NCBI GenBank assembly: GCA_028622995.1
Contig: JAJQJQ010000047.1
Coordinates: 1 to 64,000, forward strand
Direction of reading: 5' to 3'
Length of the DNA stretch: 64,000 bases
Origin: Panagrolaimus kolymaensis
Lineage: Eukaryota; Nematoda; Chromadorea; Rhabditida; Panagrolaimidae
In this document: in pieces, positions 52,405 through 61,779 of the stretch
How the letters are laid out: every line of letters starts with the position of its first letter
How positions within the stretch are numbered: position 1 is the first letter of the stretch
Made by a program: the position numbers and the translations under genes
The notes under the pieces: model-generated
Told to the model about the DNA's origin: nothing
The model's input: only the letters and a program-made list of their open reading frames with translations
Database searches by the model: none

Positions 52405-53769
52405 CAGGGTTTGGCGGAATTCCGCTTCCGCATTCCGCTTTTGCGGAATTCCGCGTGTTTTTGGACTTCCGCAAATTCCGCGGAATTCCGCAAAATTTTG
52501 CGGAATTCGAAAGCGGAATTAAACAAATTTTAAAAAATATTTAACAAAAACTTTTACATTTTTTTGCGGGAGTTTGATAATAAAAAAATTCTGTGATCAA
52601 ATGCCCAAAGAAGCCTTTAAAAATAATAAAAGTGTAAACACTTTTACACTGGGAAATCAAATTTTATTTCAGTACATTGTAACGAATGAAATCAGTAGGG
52701 TAAGACAAACTTAAATTAAAAATATGTTCTTCTTTATTTTTGCGTACATGGAGAATATTTTACTTTTCTTTCATTTTTGATTTTTTTATTGCGCATTAGA
52801 AATAAGTTAGTTTCTTACAAAATGTTTTTTGGTTCTTTTTGAAACTAATTTTGCAATCAAAAATAGCTGAAATAAATCGTTTGGCATTCTTTAAAATTTC
52901 AAAAGTGGGATATTTATGTTAAAATTGGTATAAATAATGATGATATCTATAGATGGTTAAAAGATTTAGGAATTCTTAATATCGTAAAAATATAAATAAT
53001 TTTGATTGTGAAAGCGCGACATGCTTTTAGATGTAAAAACAAACCTTTTTGGTGCTATAAGAAAAAATATTGTGGCTAAACTTATCCTTAGTTCATTAAT
53101 ACATTATCTTTGCATGCTACCAGTGTTGTCGAATATTCGAAAACCTTCGAATATCGAATTCGAATATTCGATTCGATTCGAAAATTTTCGAATAATCGAA
53201 TCGAATCGAATATTCGAAATTCGAAACCTTCGAATTTCGGGTTCGAATATTCGAAATATTCGGTTTTCGAATCGAATATTCGTTCGATATTCGATTCGAT
53301 TATTCGATATTCGACAACACTGCATGCTACCCATATTAAAGAAATTTTTTAATCAAAATTGATCTTTTTCCCGGCAACATTAAAGTAAAGAAGCTCTTTA
53401 TCGCACTTTTTTACTCTAAAGTCCCCATTTTTCAAGGTCAAAATTTGCATTAATAAAGCATGCAACAGTCTCAAAGAATCTTTTAGCTTTTGATTATCGT
53501 CATATAGAAAAAATAAAATTTATCCACTTTGGATACAAAGGATTTGATACAGACACATACAATATTAAAATCGTTACCGTGGACTATAATGGAAAAAAAA
53601 TGTATGTATAATAACAAAAAAATTTTTTTGGTAATTCCGCTTCCGCATTCCGCTTTTGCGGAATTCCGCCTTTTTTTTACTTCCGCTTCCGCTTCCGCTT
53701 TTGCGGAAGTGAATTTTATAATTCCGCCTTCCGCGGAAGCGGAATTTTTTTCAATTCCGCCAAACCCTG
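52405..53769. mobile_element. Non-autonomous hAT element, 1365 bp, with 8-bp target duplication
   Basis: The ends are a perfect 17-bp inverted repeat, CAGGGTTTGGCGGAATT. It is flanked on both sides by GTAGCAGC (52397-52404 and 53770-53777), an 8-bp target-site duplication typical of hAT transposons. Subterminal DNA at both ends is built from TTCCGC/GCGGAA motifs in both orientations. A 36-bp block starting AATTCCGCTTCCGCATTCCG is present as a direct copy at about 52418 and 53633. The interior is AT-rich without an intact transposase. A second element (53121-53322) is inserted within it. Confidence 0.93.
53121..53322. mobile_element. hAT-type MITE, 202 bp, nested inside the larger hAT element
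   Basis: The terminal inverted repeats are CAGTGTTGTCGAATATTCGA and its near-complement ending TCGACAACACTG. CATGCTAC flanks both sides (53113-53120 and 53323-53330) as an 8-bp target duplication. Nearly the whole element consists of TTCGAATA/TCGAATCGAA units, so it is a run of overlapping palindromes. It must have inserted after the outer element. Confidence 0.94.
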
Positions 53770-53780
53770 GTAGCAGCCAT

Positions 53781-54110
53781 CTATAATGATAATAAAAAAA
53801 TGATAACTTAAATATTCAAAAATAAAGCTAGCAATCGATAGATTGAGAGTAAAAAAATCGAATGACACTGAAAGGCGCATTTAAACATTGCATCAAAAAA
53901 AACAGCCATCAAGTTTTTCTGAGGACAGAAGGAATTTTTTTTTACCTCCAGCTGTGACTCTGTGTATCCTAAACAAAAAAGAAGAGAAAAGAAACGAAAA
54001 TTTGAGGTCGTTCAAGGTTTTCTTCAAAGAAAGAAAAAAATCTTTGAATGCTCGAAAAAAAAGCACAGATTCATTGAAAAAATTTAATGGTTCTTTTTTG
54101 AAAAATGAAT
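53781..54110. repeat. Dispersed repeat, copy A
   Basis: Shares with 54925-55290 the blocks ATGATAACTTAAATATTC, AGCAATCGATAGATT, AAAGGCGCATTTA, CAGCCATCAAGTTTTTCTGA, TTTACCTCCA and TTCAAGGTTTTCTTCAA in the same order, at about 85-90% identity by eye. Short ORFs on both strands are not frame-conserved. It begins just right of the hAT target duplication. Confidence 0.85.
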
Positions 54111-54111
54111 A

Positions 54112-54324
54112 ATGCTTTTTTTGGCGTTGAATGTTGATTCGAGCTTTCAATAAATATTTGAAATATTTTTCTTTAGAAACTATTCCAGAAACTTCCGTGA
54201 AAGCAATATTGGAATAATTGTTAAATTATGATGGAGATGATTCCGCTGCCACATCATTGATATCATGGAAACGAATAAACCCTTCATCCTTTAAAAAATT
54301 ATTAGAATCAAATCGGATTTTAAA
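54112..54324 (-). pseudogene. Degraded exon fragment, family copy 1 (possibly DBHS/NONO-like)
   Basis: After a TTTCTTAG acceptor the minus strand reads FKIRFDSNNFLKDEGFIRFH, then DINDVAAESSPS, a TAA, then FNNYSNIAFTEVSGIVSKEK and YFKYLLKARINI. The same exon recurs at 57316 and 61353. EGFIRFHDINDVAAE resembles the third strand and helix 2 of an RRM. KARITVEP (seen in the copy at 57.1 kb) resembles the PVTVEP segment that follows RRM2 in DBHS proteins (NONO/PSF). That assignment is tentative. Stops make this a fragment. Confidence 0.4.
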
Positions 54325-54924
54325 CTAAGAAACAAAATATACAAAAATCAAAATTAAATATTCAAACAAATATATAAAATAAAAATTATCCTTCTTTTTC
54401 AGGCAGACAAAACGAACAACTAACCATCCAACTAATCGTAGATGTATGCATACACGCATCTCACACGCCGCCGCCTCACACGCGCATGTCTTACTTCCTT
54501 CCTTTTCTGCTGAAGGCAAAAGAGAAAAAGCACAAGTTTGAACAAATGATGAAGCTATGATTGTTCGCCTTTCTTAAAAACGGTGAAAATCTAGAATGAT
54601 AATTTTTTTTTGCTATAAAGAAAAAAGAAGGAACAGTAAAATGTTAAAGAGGATGGGGAAAAGAAAAAGAGATAAGGTAGAAAAGGTTTATTAATTCAAA
54701 AAGTTAAATAGTCCGTTATAAGCAATTTTAAAAAATTTTTACGAGAACAATATGATTGAATTATATGTGAGTATATGAGGATATCAATCAAAATTTAAAA
54801 AGATTTAAGACTTCTTGGTGTGAAGAGGAATAAGATCCATAATAAAGTTCTTTATTGATCATTACTTGTCTAGAATTGAAGAATTTAATAACATTTCTAC
54901 CAAAACTAAAAATAACACAAGTCA
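54325..54924. other. Intergenic, no gene
   Basis: Contains a CA/CG-rich patch (CACACGCCGCCGCCTCACAC at about 54460-54480) that stands out in composition. The ORF at 54325-54519 covers it but has no exon context. Confidence 0.5.
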
Positions 54925-55290
54925 ATATCTATAATAATAAAAATCAAAAAGAAATGATAACTTAAATATTCAAAAAAAAGAAGAAAATACAACTAGCAAT
55001 CGATAGATTTGAAAGTAAAAAAATCGAATGACTTTGAAAGGCGCATTTAGACATTGCATCGAAAAAAAAGACAGCCATCAAGTTTTTCTGAGGACTGAAG
55101 GATTTTTTTTTTTACCTCCAACTGTGCCTGTGTGTATCCTTTACCAAAAAGAAGAGAAAAGAAACAAAAAACGTGGCCGTTCAAGGTTTTCTTCAATGAA
55201 AGAAAAAAATGTTTGATGCTCAAAAAAAGCAAAGATTCATTGAAAAAAATTAATGGTTCTTTGTGGAAAAATTAATAATACATTAAAAGA
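54925..55290. repeat. Dispersed repeat, copy B
   Basis: Direct-orientation partner of 53781-54110, with the same ordered blocks from ATGATAACTTAAATATTC to TTCATTGAAAAAA. Small indels interrupt any ORF. No function is recognised. Confidence 0.85.
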
Positions 55291-56105
55291 TTTAAAGAGT
55301 CAGTGGCGAAAAAAATAATGCCCGGTCGATGGAGGAGGAAAAAAGAAGTTTCTAGTTTTCTGTTTTTTTTTTCAGATCAATTTCTTTCTTTTCCTTTTTT
55401 TTTAATTTATTGAAGGGAACGGCAAGTGAAAAACAAAGTTTTCTTATTTTAGAAGGTCTAGTCACCATCTCATAGGGTCGAATAATTGTCAATTAAATAG
55501 TAGGAGAGAAAATTAATATAATCAAGTTCCAATTAAAATATTAGGTTTTAAATACATGCATCAGAAGTAAAAAGTGGCAACGTAAATGGGTTTTTTTTTC
55601 TTTATTGTTTTATTGCATTTTTCAGCAAAAGAAGCAGGTGATAGTGAAATCGGGTACATGCTCATGGCTTTTGTTTTTTTAAATCACATTTTAAGATAAA
55701 ATATGTTAATTAAAAAGTGTTAGAATAAATAATGACTTTGAAAAAGCCTATTGATAAAGAAAAGATGTTGTAATGAATTTTTTTTTTTTTTTTCAGCGAA
55801 AAATTTTTTTTCTTCCCCGATTTTTTCTTCTTCGTTGTGTTGCATATTTTGCTTATAGTGGAGTGGATAAAAAAAAAGAAACAATGAAAAAAACAAAAAA
55901 AAACAAAACAGCTTAGTTAAAGATTTTTTTCTTAGTAGAAAAAGCTTTTTAAATGTATGAATCATCGGTTCTTGTCTTTAAAAAAATCATTTCACTTTCG
56001 AAAAAAAAATTGTTTTATAAATCGTTTTTAATGGATTTTTATTTAATTTTTTTTAAATATTTTAGCTTTATTTTTTAATGTTTTAATAAGTTTTTCTTTG
56101 AAATT
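55291..56105. other. Intergenic, no gene
   Basis: Poly-A and poly-T rich DNA. The ORF at 55720-55965 (minus) is Lys/Phe-rich and judged spurious. Confidence 0.55.
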
Positions 56106-56164
56106 TCGAAATCTTCTTTACTTTACCAAAGTAAAATAAAAAATGTTTAAAATAATAAACAAAA

Positions 56165-56437
56165 ATGCCTTCAATCAAGGCAATTTTAGAAGCAATTTTT
56201 CAACAAGAAAGCCAATATTTCACGAGATTACTTCATGCCGATGAAGCTTGGAGCAAACATTGCAGAGATTCCGACCCATGTGTTCAGGAATGTCCTGTTC
56301 TCAAACAACCTATAAAGCCAAATTTGAAGGTATTGGAATTGCAAAATTTATTAAAGGAATTATTCATAATTTTTGAAAACACTTTTTTATGCATGCACAA
56401 TTCATTGAACTCCAATAAAAACAAAAACAACTTTTGA
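56165..56437 (+). CDS. Uncharacterised ORF with conserved Cys/His-containing N-terminal half
   Basis: 90 codons starting MPSIKAILEAIFQQESQYFT, then RLLHADEAWSKHCRDSDPC, VQECPVLKQPIKPNL. The first 55 residues look like true coding sequence; the rest is Asn/Lys-rich and may read into an intron. A homologous but altered copy lies at 60017-60163. DNA upstream (TTACTTTACCAAAGT, TGTTTAAAATAATAAACAA) is also shared. No family is recognised. This may be the first exon of a gene whose remainder is degraded; the block at 56781-56960 on the same strand has protein-like runs (CKEQIESIVVKPFSEAST). Confidence 0.4.
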   Translation: MPSIKAILEAIFQQESQYFTRLLHADEAWSKHCRDSDPCVQECPVLKQPIKPNLKVLELQNLLKELFIIFENTFLCMHNSLNSNKNKNNF

Positions 56438-56850
56438 ACAGTCATTTTAAACATTTCATATTTAGTTTTTTGCTCATTTTGCTATTAGTGGTTAAAAAAC
56501 ACTATCGTCTGTTACCTGCAAAGCTACTCAAATGTATGTACGAACGACGAAAAAAAAATCAAACAACTAAAAAATAAGAAAGGTTGCCAATCGATAGTAG
56601 TCAGTCCATTGAAGAAGAAAAAAATAAGCTCTTTTTCGGAAAATTTTTTTTCTTTAAATTTCTTTCTTTATCGATTTTTTTCAAAACTGTTTTTTGAATA
56701 TTTTTATGACTTTTCTTTTCTTTTATTTTTTTGTGGGTTAAAAGAAAGTTTCACTTTTATTTTATGACAACGAGGAAAGATAGTATGGAAAGACAGAAGA
56801 AATGTAAGGAGCAAATTGAATCCATCGTCGTAAAACCTTTTTCAGAAGCT

Positions 56851-57316
56851 TCAACGCAAGATAATGTTGACAGCAAAAGAAAGATGATTTTGTAGAAACT
56901 TACGAAGTGTTATTGAAATTAAAAGCGTCTCGACCAATTTTGATACTTTACTCAAAGATATAATTGAAAGTATAATTTTTTTTATTTCCGAGTTCAAATG
57001 TTTGATTTTTAAAATATGTTCCTGTTCAGCATCATAATATTTAAGAGCGAAGATATAAAACATAAAAGCTATAGCAAATTAAATAACCAGGTTTATTTGT
57101 TTGAGGATGATTTGTTGGCTCAACTGTGATGCGGGCTTTCATTGAATTTTTCATATATTTTTCTTTAGAAACCATGCAAGAAACTTCCGAGAAAGCAATA
57201 TTGGAATAATTTTTTAATTCTGATGGAGATAATTCCGCTGCTCACTTATTGATATCGTTGAAACGAATAAACCTTTCATCCTTTTATAAATTATTAGAAT
57301 CAAATCGGATTTTAAA
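56851..57316 (-). pseudogene. Degraded gene fragment, family copy 2 (possibly DBHS/NONO-like)
   Basis: Minus strand after a TTTTTAG-type acceptor: FKIRFDSNNL, a stop, KDERFIRFNDINK, a stop, then AAELSPSELKNYSNIAFSEV, SCMVSKEKYMKNSM, KARITVEPTNHPQ. In a shifted frame it continues FMFYIFALKYYDAEQEHIL, KIKHLNSEIKKI. The order RRM-like strand, xVTVEP-like segment, then an aromatic/charged helical stretch parallels RRM2, NOPS and coiled coil of DBHS proteins. This is inference from short similarities. Two stops and a frame change show decay. Confidence 0.4.
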
Positions 57317-57429
57317 CTAAAAAACAAAATATACAAAAATAAAAGTTAAAATATTCAAAAAAATAAATAAAAGTAAAGATTATCCACTTTCTTTGTCGAA
57401 AATAGAAAAAAAGGCACAAAAAAATCAAT

Positions 57430-58853
57430 AGTTTTTTTAAAGCATTATTCAGCCATTGCGATTGAATTGGCGTGTTTATTATTTGTAAATGTTATTTTTT
57501 CGCGCTAAAAAAAGCAAAAACATAGAACATTGATACTTTATCGCGCCTTTTATGAGATTTTTCCCAAATTTAGTAATCATCGAAGCCTTCATATTAAACA
57601 ATAATAATCTATTTTTCTTTCTTGCTATTAATAATAGCAAGTAATAGTCTTACAGTACCCATAGACTAAAATTAAATGCATTAAAAAAACGAAATTTAAA
57701 GTGTGACTTTGAATTTAAAAAAAAAGATCTAAAAAACAAGCATTTTTCGTACGTTTATAAAATTTAAAATTATTTAAATTTAATGAATTTCTTTTCATTT
57801 ATGTTTTTATAAAAAATGTGTAATTATGTTTGTGAAAAAAGTATTTGCTTATTATTAATTTAAATACACACTGCTTTGAGTTTCAATTATTTTCCAACAA
57901 TTTTGAGGCATATTTGTCTCAAAAAAAATTCACACCTTTTCTTTGAAATAAAAAAAATGATTCAAAAACAATTTTTGATTTCAAAGTTTTTACCAAGATT
58001 TTCATTATATTTTTGAGAAAATGTCCTCAAAGAAAACTTTGTGCCATTATACAATAATTTGTTATTGCATGATTATGTTTAGGTACCGGCATGTACATTT
58101 AGCCAAGCGAATGCCAAAAAAAAAAAGATGGCAACGATGTCATTTGAATTTAAAAAATTTTAAATGCTTTAAATCATTTATGTATTATTTATGTTATTTT
58201 TTGATCTTTATCACATTAGAAAGCCCGTAAAAAACTGTTATTGACATATTTAATTCTTATAGATCGAAATATGGGGAACATGGGGAGAAAAACAGTTTTT
58301 TATTTTTCTCGGCCCAGAGTAAAGGTCGACTAATTTTAATTTTTTGATAATATTTTTCTTCACCCTAAAATACATATAATATCAAAAATCCTGGGGTGCA
58401 CCAAAGAAAAAAGTCACTTTTCCAAAGCAAAAACCATAAAATTGATAGAAAATGTGGGGATCAGCAAGTGAAAAATGTTGCTTTTTCTTGTTTTTCATTT
58501 GCAACATGCAAAAAAAGAAAGGGGAAGAAAACCTTTATCGTTGCCATTTTTTATTTCAAATACAAATATTAAAACCTTGATATCTTAATTGGGAGTTTAT
58601 TAAAAATTATTTTCTCTTCTATCATTAAATTCGCCGTATTTGAAAGTACCTATCTCCCTAAACAAAATATCAAAACAAAATAACTTCATTTTTTGCTTGC
58701 CGGTCCCTAATTATGTTCAACAAAAAGTGTCAAAATGTATCATTTCCGTAAGGCATTTGTGAAAAGAGGATTAAACAACAACGATCCAAAAAATAAATTC
58801 TCTTGTCGTATTCATTTACTTCTCTTCTTTTTTTCTTTGACCCGATTGTGGTA
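57430..58853. other. Intergenic; contains a short copy of the GPCR 3' end
   Basis: At about 57638-57663 the sequence AATAGTCTTACAGTACCCAT matches, with one mismatch, the end of the last coding exon of the GPCR gene (51836-51859). Otherwise AT-rich; the ORF at 58021-58230 is not supported. Confidence 0.5.
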
Positions 58854-59449
58854 ATGGTTGCTAACGAATCATTTGTTTACCATTTAAATGATATGTTTCA
58901 AGGTGAAGATACAAAAATTATAAAATTTGATGATATTAATTATTTTACGATATGTCGTATTAATTATTATGATTTTCATTTAAAAGATGTTCACGGTGAT
59001 ATAAAATTTAAAGAAGTTAATCTCCTAAAGGATGGAACAAACGAAGGAGGTAAGTAGAATTTTGGTTTTGTTTCACCCAGAGTAATAATGGCGGAGTTGA
59101 AATGGTCCAAAAATTAAATCCAAATAATTTTTTTACGGATTGCACAAAATGTTAGATAATTTTTTAACTAAAAAAAGATAGGAACAATTTTTTTAAAATC
59201 ATTCCAGATTTTTTAATTAAAAATTGCACAGTCTTTGGTTTAATTTCTTCATATTTAAAAAATTTAAATTTAGAAAATTATACTTTGTATAAAAAAGATG
59301 ACTACATACTTTTTGAAATTGACGAAGAAAAGGCTGATCTATTATTAAAAAGAACGTTCGAAATCAAGATGGAAGGCAAAATTCAATGTAGTAAAAAAGT
59401 CGATTATATTTACATTCCCTACCGTTTTCAACTTTCAAACGTTTTATAA
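58854..59449 (+). CDS. Small two-exon protein of unknown function, 145 aa
   Basis: Exons 58854-59049 and 59208-59449 join in phase 1 through GTAAGTAG and an ATTCCAG acceptor. The protein starts MVANESFVYHLNDMFQGEDT and alternates hydrophobic and charged residues: IIKFDDINYFTICRI, FHLKDVHGDIKFKEV, then DFLIKNCTVFGLISSYLKNL, YILFEIDEEKADLLLKR, VDYIYIPYRFQLSNVL. The predicted beta-rich pattern with a helix (ISSYLKNL) could be an OB-fold like those of small RPA or telomere-associated proteins; that is a guess from pattern only. No signal peptide, no TM. Downstream, other frames carry LRELKYNDFFERFIKF and YCKMCG, so the original C-terminus may have been longer and lost by frameshift. Confidence 0.62.
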
Positions 59450-59601
59450 TATTACGCGAATTAAAATACAACGACTTTTTTGAACGGTTCATTAAATTCC
59501 CTAATCATGAACAACATTTATCCAAAAAAAATGAAATTCCGATGTATTGTAAAATGTGTGGGATGTGATGTCGAAGTTACAATTGAATATCCTTATGATT
59601 T
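59450..59601 (+). pseudogene. Frameshifted C-terminal extension downstream of the 145-aa ORF
   Basis: Immediately after the stop, a +2 frame reads RFIILRELKYNDFFERFIKF, PNHEQHLSKKNEIPMYCKMC. Then another frame reads CVGCDVEVTIEYPYDF and a TAG. The two pieces together resemble a C-x2-C zinc-ribbon end. This suggests a formerly longer protein broken by two indels, or sequencing errors. Confidence 0.4.
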
Positions 59602-59603
59602 CT

Positions 59604-59945
59604 AGGCAGAAATCAGAGTTTTGAACTTTATTTTGTCGGTTCTTTATTCAAACATTTTTATAAACTTTAACTATTGCGTTTATGAATTAAAATAAATTAC
59701 GATGAGAACAAGCAGTTCGGGGAAAAGAAATAAAATAGATAGGCAGAAATCAGAGTTATGGAGTTTATTTTATCGGTTCTTTATTCAAACATTTTTATAA
59801 ACTTTAACTATTGCGTTTATGAAATAAAATAAATTACGTTGAGAACAAGAAGTTCGGGGAAAAGAAATAAAATAGATAGGCAGAAATCAGAGTTATGAAC
59901 TTTATTTTATCGGTTCATTATCCAAACATTTTTATTAATTTTTAA
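59604..59945. repeat. Tandem repeat, 137-bp unit, about 2.5 copies
   Basis: Units start with AGGCAGAAATCAGAGTT at 59604, 59741 and 59878, an exact 137-bp period. Each contains TTTATTTTATCGGTTCTTTA, AACATTTTTATAAACTTT and AACAAG(A/C)AGTTCGGGGAAA. The third copy is truncated. The sequence is unrelated to the satellite at the left end despite the same length. Confidence 0.95.
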
Positions 59946-60016
59946 TATTTAGTTATAAAATTCTTTACTTTACCAAAGTGAAACAAAAAAAATGTTTAAA
60001 ATAATAAACAAGGAAA

Positions 60017-60163
60017 ATGCATTCAATCAAGGCAACTTTACAAGCAATTTGTCAAACTCAAAGCCAATATTTCACAAGATTATTTCATGCCTATGAAGCT
60101 TGGAGTAAACATTGCAAAAGTTCCGGCTCATGTTCAGAAATATCCTGTTCTCAAACAACATAA
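60017..60163 (+). pseudogene. Diverged copy of the ORF at 56165
   Basis: 48 codons reading MHSIKATLQAICQTQSQYFT, RLFHAYEAWSKHCKSSGSC, SEISCSQTT and a TAA. It aligns with the first part of the ORF at 56165 (SQYFTRL-H-EAWSKHC conserved), then a frameshift changes the end. The flanking DNA is homologous too, so the whole block of about 1.3 kb was duplicated. Confidence 0.5.
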
Positions 60164-60547
60164 AAAGAAAAATTTGAATGCGTTGGAATTGCAATATTTA
60201 TTAAATTCATAATTTTTGAAAACACTTTTTTATGCATGCAAAATACACTGAACTCCAATAAAAACGAAAACAACTTTTGGACAATCGTTTTAAACCTTTC
60301 TTTTTTAGTTTGTTGCTTATTTTGCTATTAGTGATTAAAAAAGACTATCGTCTGTTGGCAGCAAAGCTTCAAAAATGTATGTACAAACGAAATAAATTCC
60401 AACCAAAAAAAAATAAGGAAGGTTGCCAATCGATGGTTGCACTCGAGCGCTTGAAGAAGAAAAAAATAAGCTCTTTTTCGTAAATTTTTTTTTCTTTAGA
60501 TTTCTTTCTTTATCGATTTTTTTCAAAATTGAATATTTTAATGACTT

Positions 60548-61353
60548 TTATTTTTTTTTATTTTTTTGGGGGTTAAAAGAAAGTTTTGCTTTAATATTAG
60601 GACTTCTCAAACGAGAAAAGGCAACTTGGAAAGACGGATGAAATGTAAGAGCAAATTTAATCCATAGTCGTAAAACCTTTTTCAGAAGCTTCAGCGCAAG
60701 ATAATGTTGACAGCAAAAGAAAAATAAGTTTGAGGAAAACTTCTGAAGCATCATTGAAATTAAAGGTGTATCGACCAATTTTGATACTTTACCCAAAGAT
60801 ATTAATGAAAGTATAAATTTGATAAAAAATGGCAATTTTATCAATCTTTCTCTAGATATGCAAGAAAATTAGAACCAAACTTAATAACAAAAATTTAAAA
60901 GATGTCTGGAATTATTTATTTAAAAACATATTTTTGGCTAAATACATACTATGAATTCAATAAAATATATTGGGCCATTTATAATTTATTTTATTATGAA
61001 GTTCAAATGTTTGATTTCTAGCATCATTCAAAGTTTTGATTTGTAAAATATGTTCCTGTTCAGCATCATAATATTTAAGAGCGAAGATATAAAACATAAA
61101 AGCTATAGCCTATAGAAAAATCAATTATATTTGATTGAGGATGATTTGTTGGCTCAACTGTGATGCGGGCTTTCTTTGAATTTTTCATATATTTTTTCAT
61201 TAGAAACAATGCAAGAAACTTCCGAGAAAGCAATATTGGAATAATTTTTTAATTCTGATGGAGATAATTCCGCAGCTCACTTATTGATATCGTTGAAACG
61301 AATAAAACTCTTTTAATCTCTTGAAAGACTTTTAAAATAAAATCGAATTTAAA
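60548..61353 (-). pseudogene. Degraded gene fragment, family copy 3 (possibly DBHS/NONO-like)
   Basis: Minus strand: ELSPSELKNYSNIAFSEVSC, IVSNEK, then after a frameshift KARITVEPTNHPQ, then AIAFMFYIFALKYYDAEQEH, ILQIKTLNDARNQTFELHN. The exon start at 61353 follows TTTATTAG as in the other two copies, but its early frame is lost. Homologous to 56851-57316 at about 85% by eye. KYYDAEQEH is intact in both. Confidence 0.42.
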
Positions 61354-61476
61354 CTAATAAACATAGGAGTTAATTTTTTCGGTTCTTTATTCCAAGATCT
61401 TTTTTTGATTTTTTAAAACAGCCGTAAAGTTGGAAATTAAAAATATAAACCATGGAAATTATTAACTCCTCAAGTC

Positions 61477-61722
61477 TTAATAATCTGAGTTGTTTGAATG
61501 GTTTCGAGACCATGGTTGATGGAATGGAGAATGACTTCGAGAATTTGAAGTGTATCTATTGTTTCCACGTGAAGATGATAAGCGTTCTTATGAATTATGC
61601 TTTGAGTTTTGACGACGATCATTGAAGGGTAACTTTCGACGAGAATATGAATCACGAGCAGATTGAGGTGAGTTTGAAGAACGAACGGTAGAAAGATTTT
61701 TAAAATAAAATCCGATTTCAAA
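61477..61722 (-). pseudogene. Arg/Ser-rich terminal exon remnant with an internal stop
   Basis: An 82-codon frame follows a TTTATTAG acceptor: FEIGFYFKNLSTVRSSNSP, QSARDSYSRRKLPFNDRRQ, NSKHNS, TAA, ERLSSSRGNNRYTSNSRSHS, PFHQPWSRNHSNNSDY and a terminal TAA. It is rich in Ser, Arg and Asn with TCT/TCA/CGT codons, like the low-complexity tail of an RNA-binding protein. Its first 32 bp are homologous to the exon start at 61353, so it arose by partial duplication next to that exon. A longer ORF in another frame (61470-61742) is its shadow. Confidence 0.5.
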
Positions 61723-61779
61723 CTAATAAACAAAATATACAAAAATCAAAGATAAAATATTCAAAAAAATATATTTAAA

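Noticed and set aside
53021..53362. 113-codon ORF rich in Ile/Arg/Phe
   Set aside because: It runs through the TTCGAATA MITE and its flanks, so the translation is chimeric.
58021..58230. 69-codon ORF MSSKKTLCHYTII...
   Set aside because: Cys/Phe/Tyr-rich random-type translation, no exon context, no repeat partner.
61452..61625. Plus-strand 57-codon ORF MEIINSSSLNNLSCLNGF
   Set aside because: Complement of the Arg/Ser-rich remnant; the minus frame has an acceptor and much more biased, protein-like composition.
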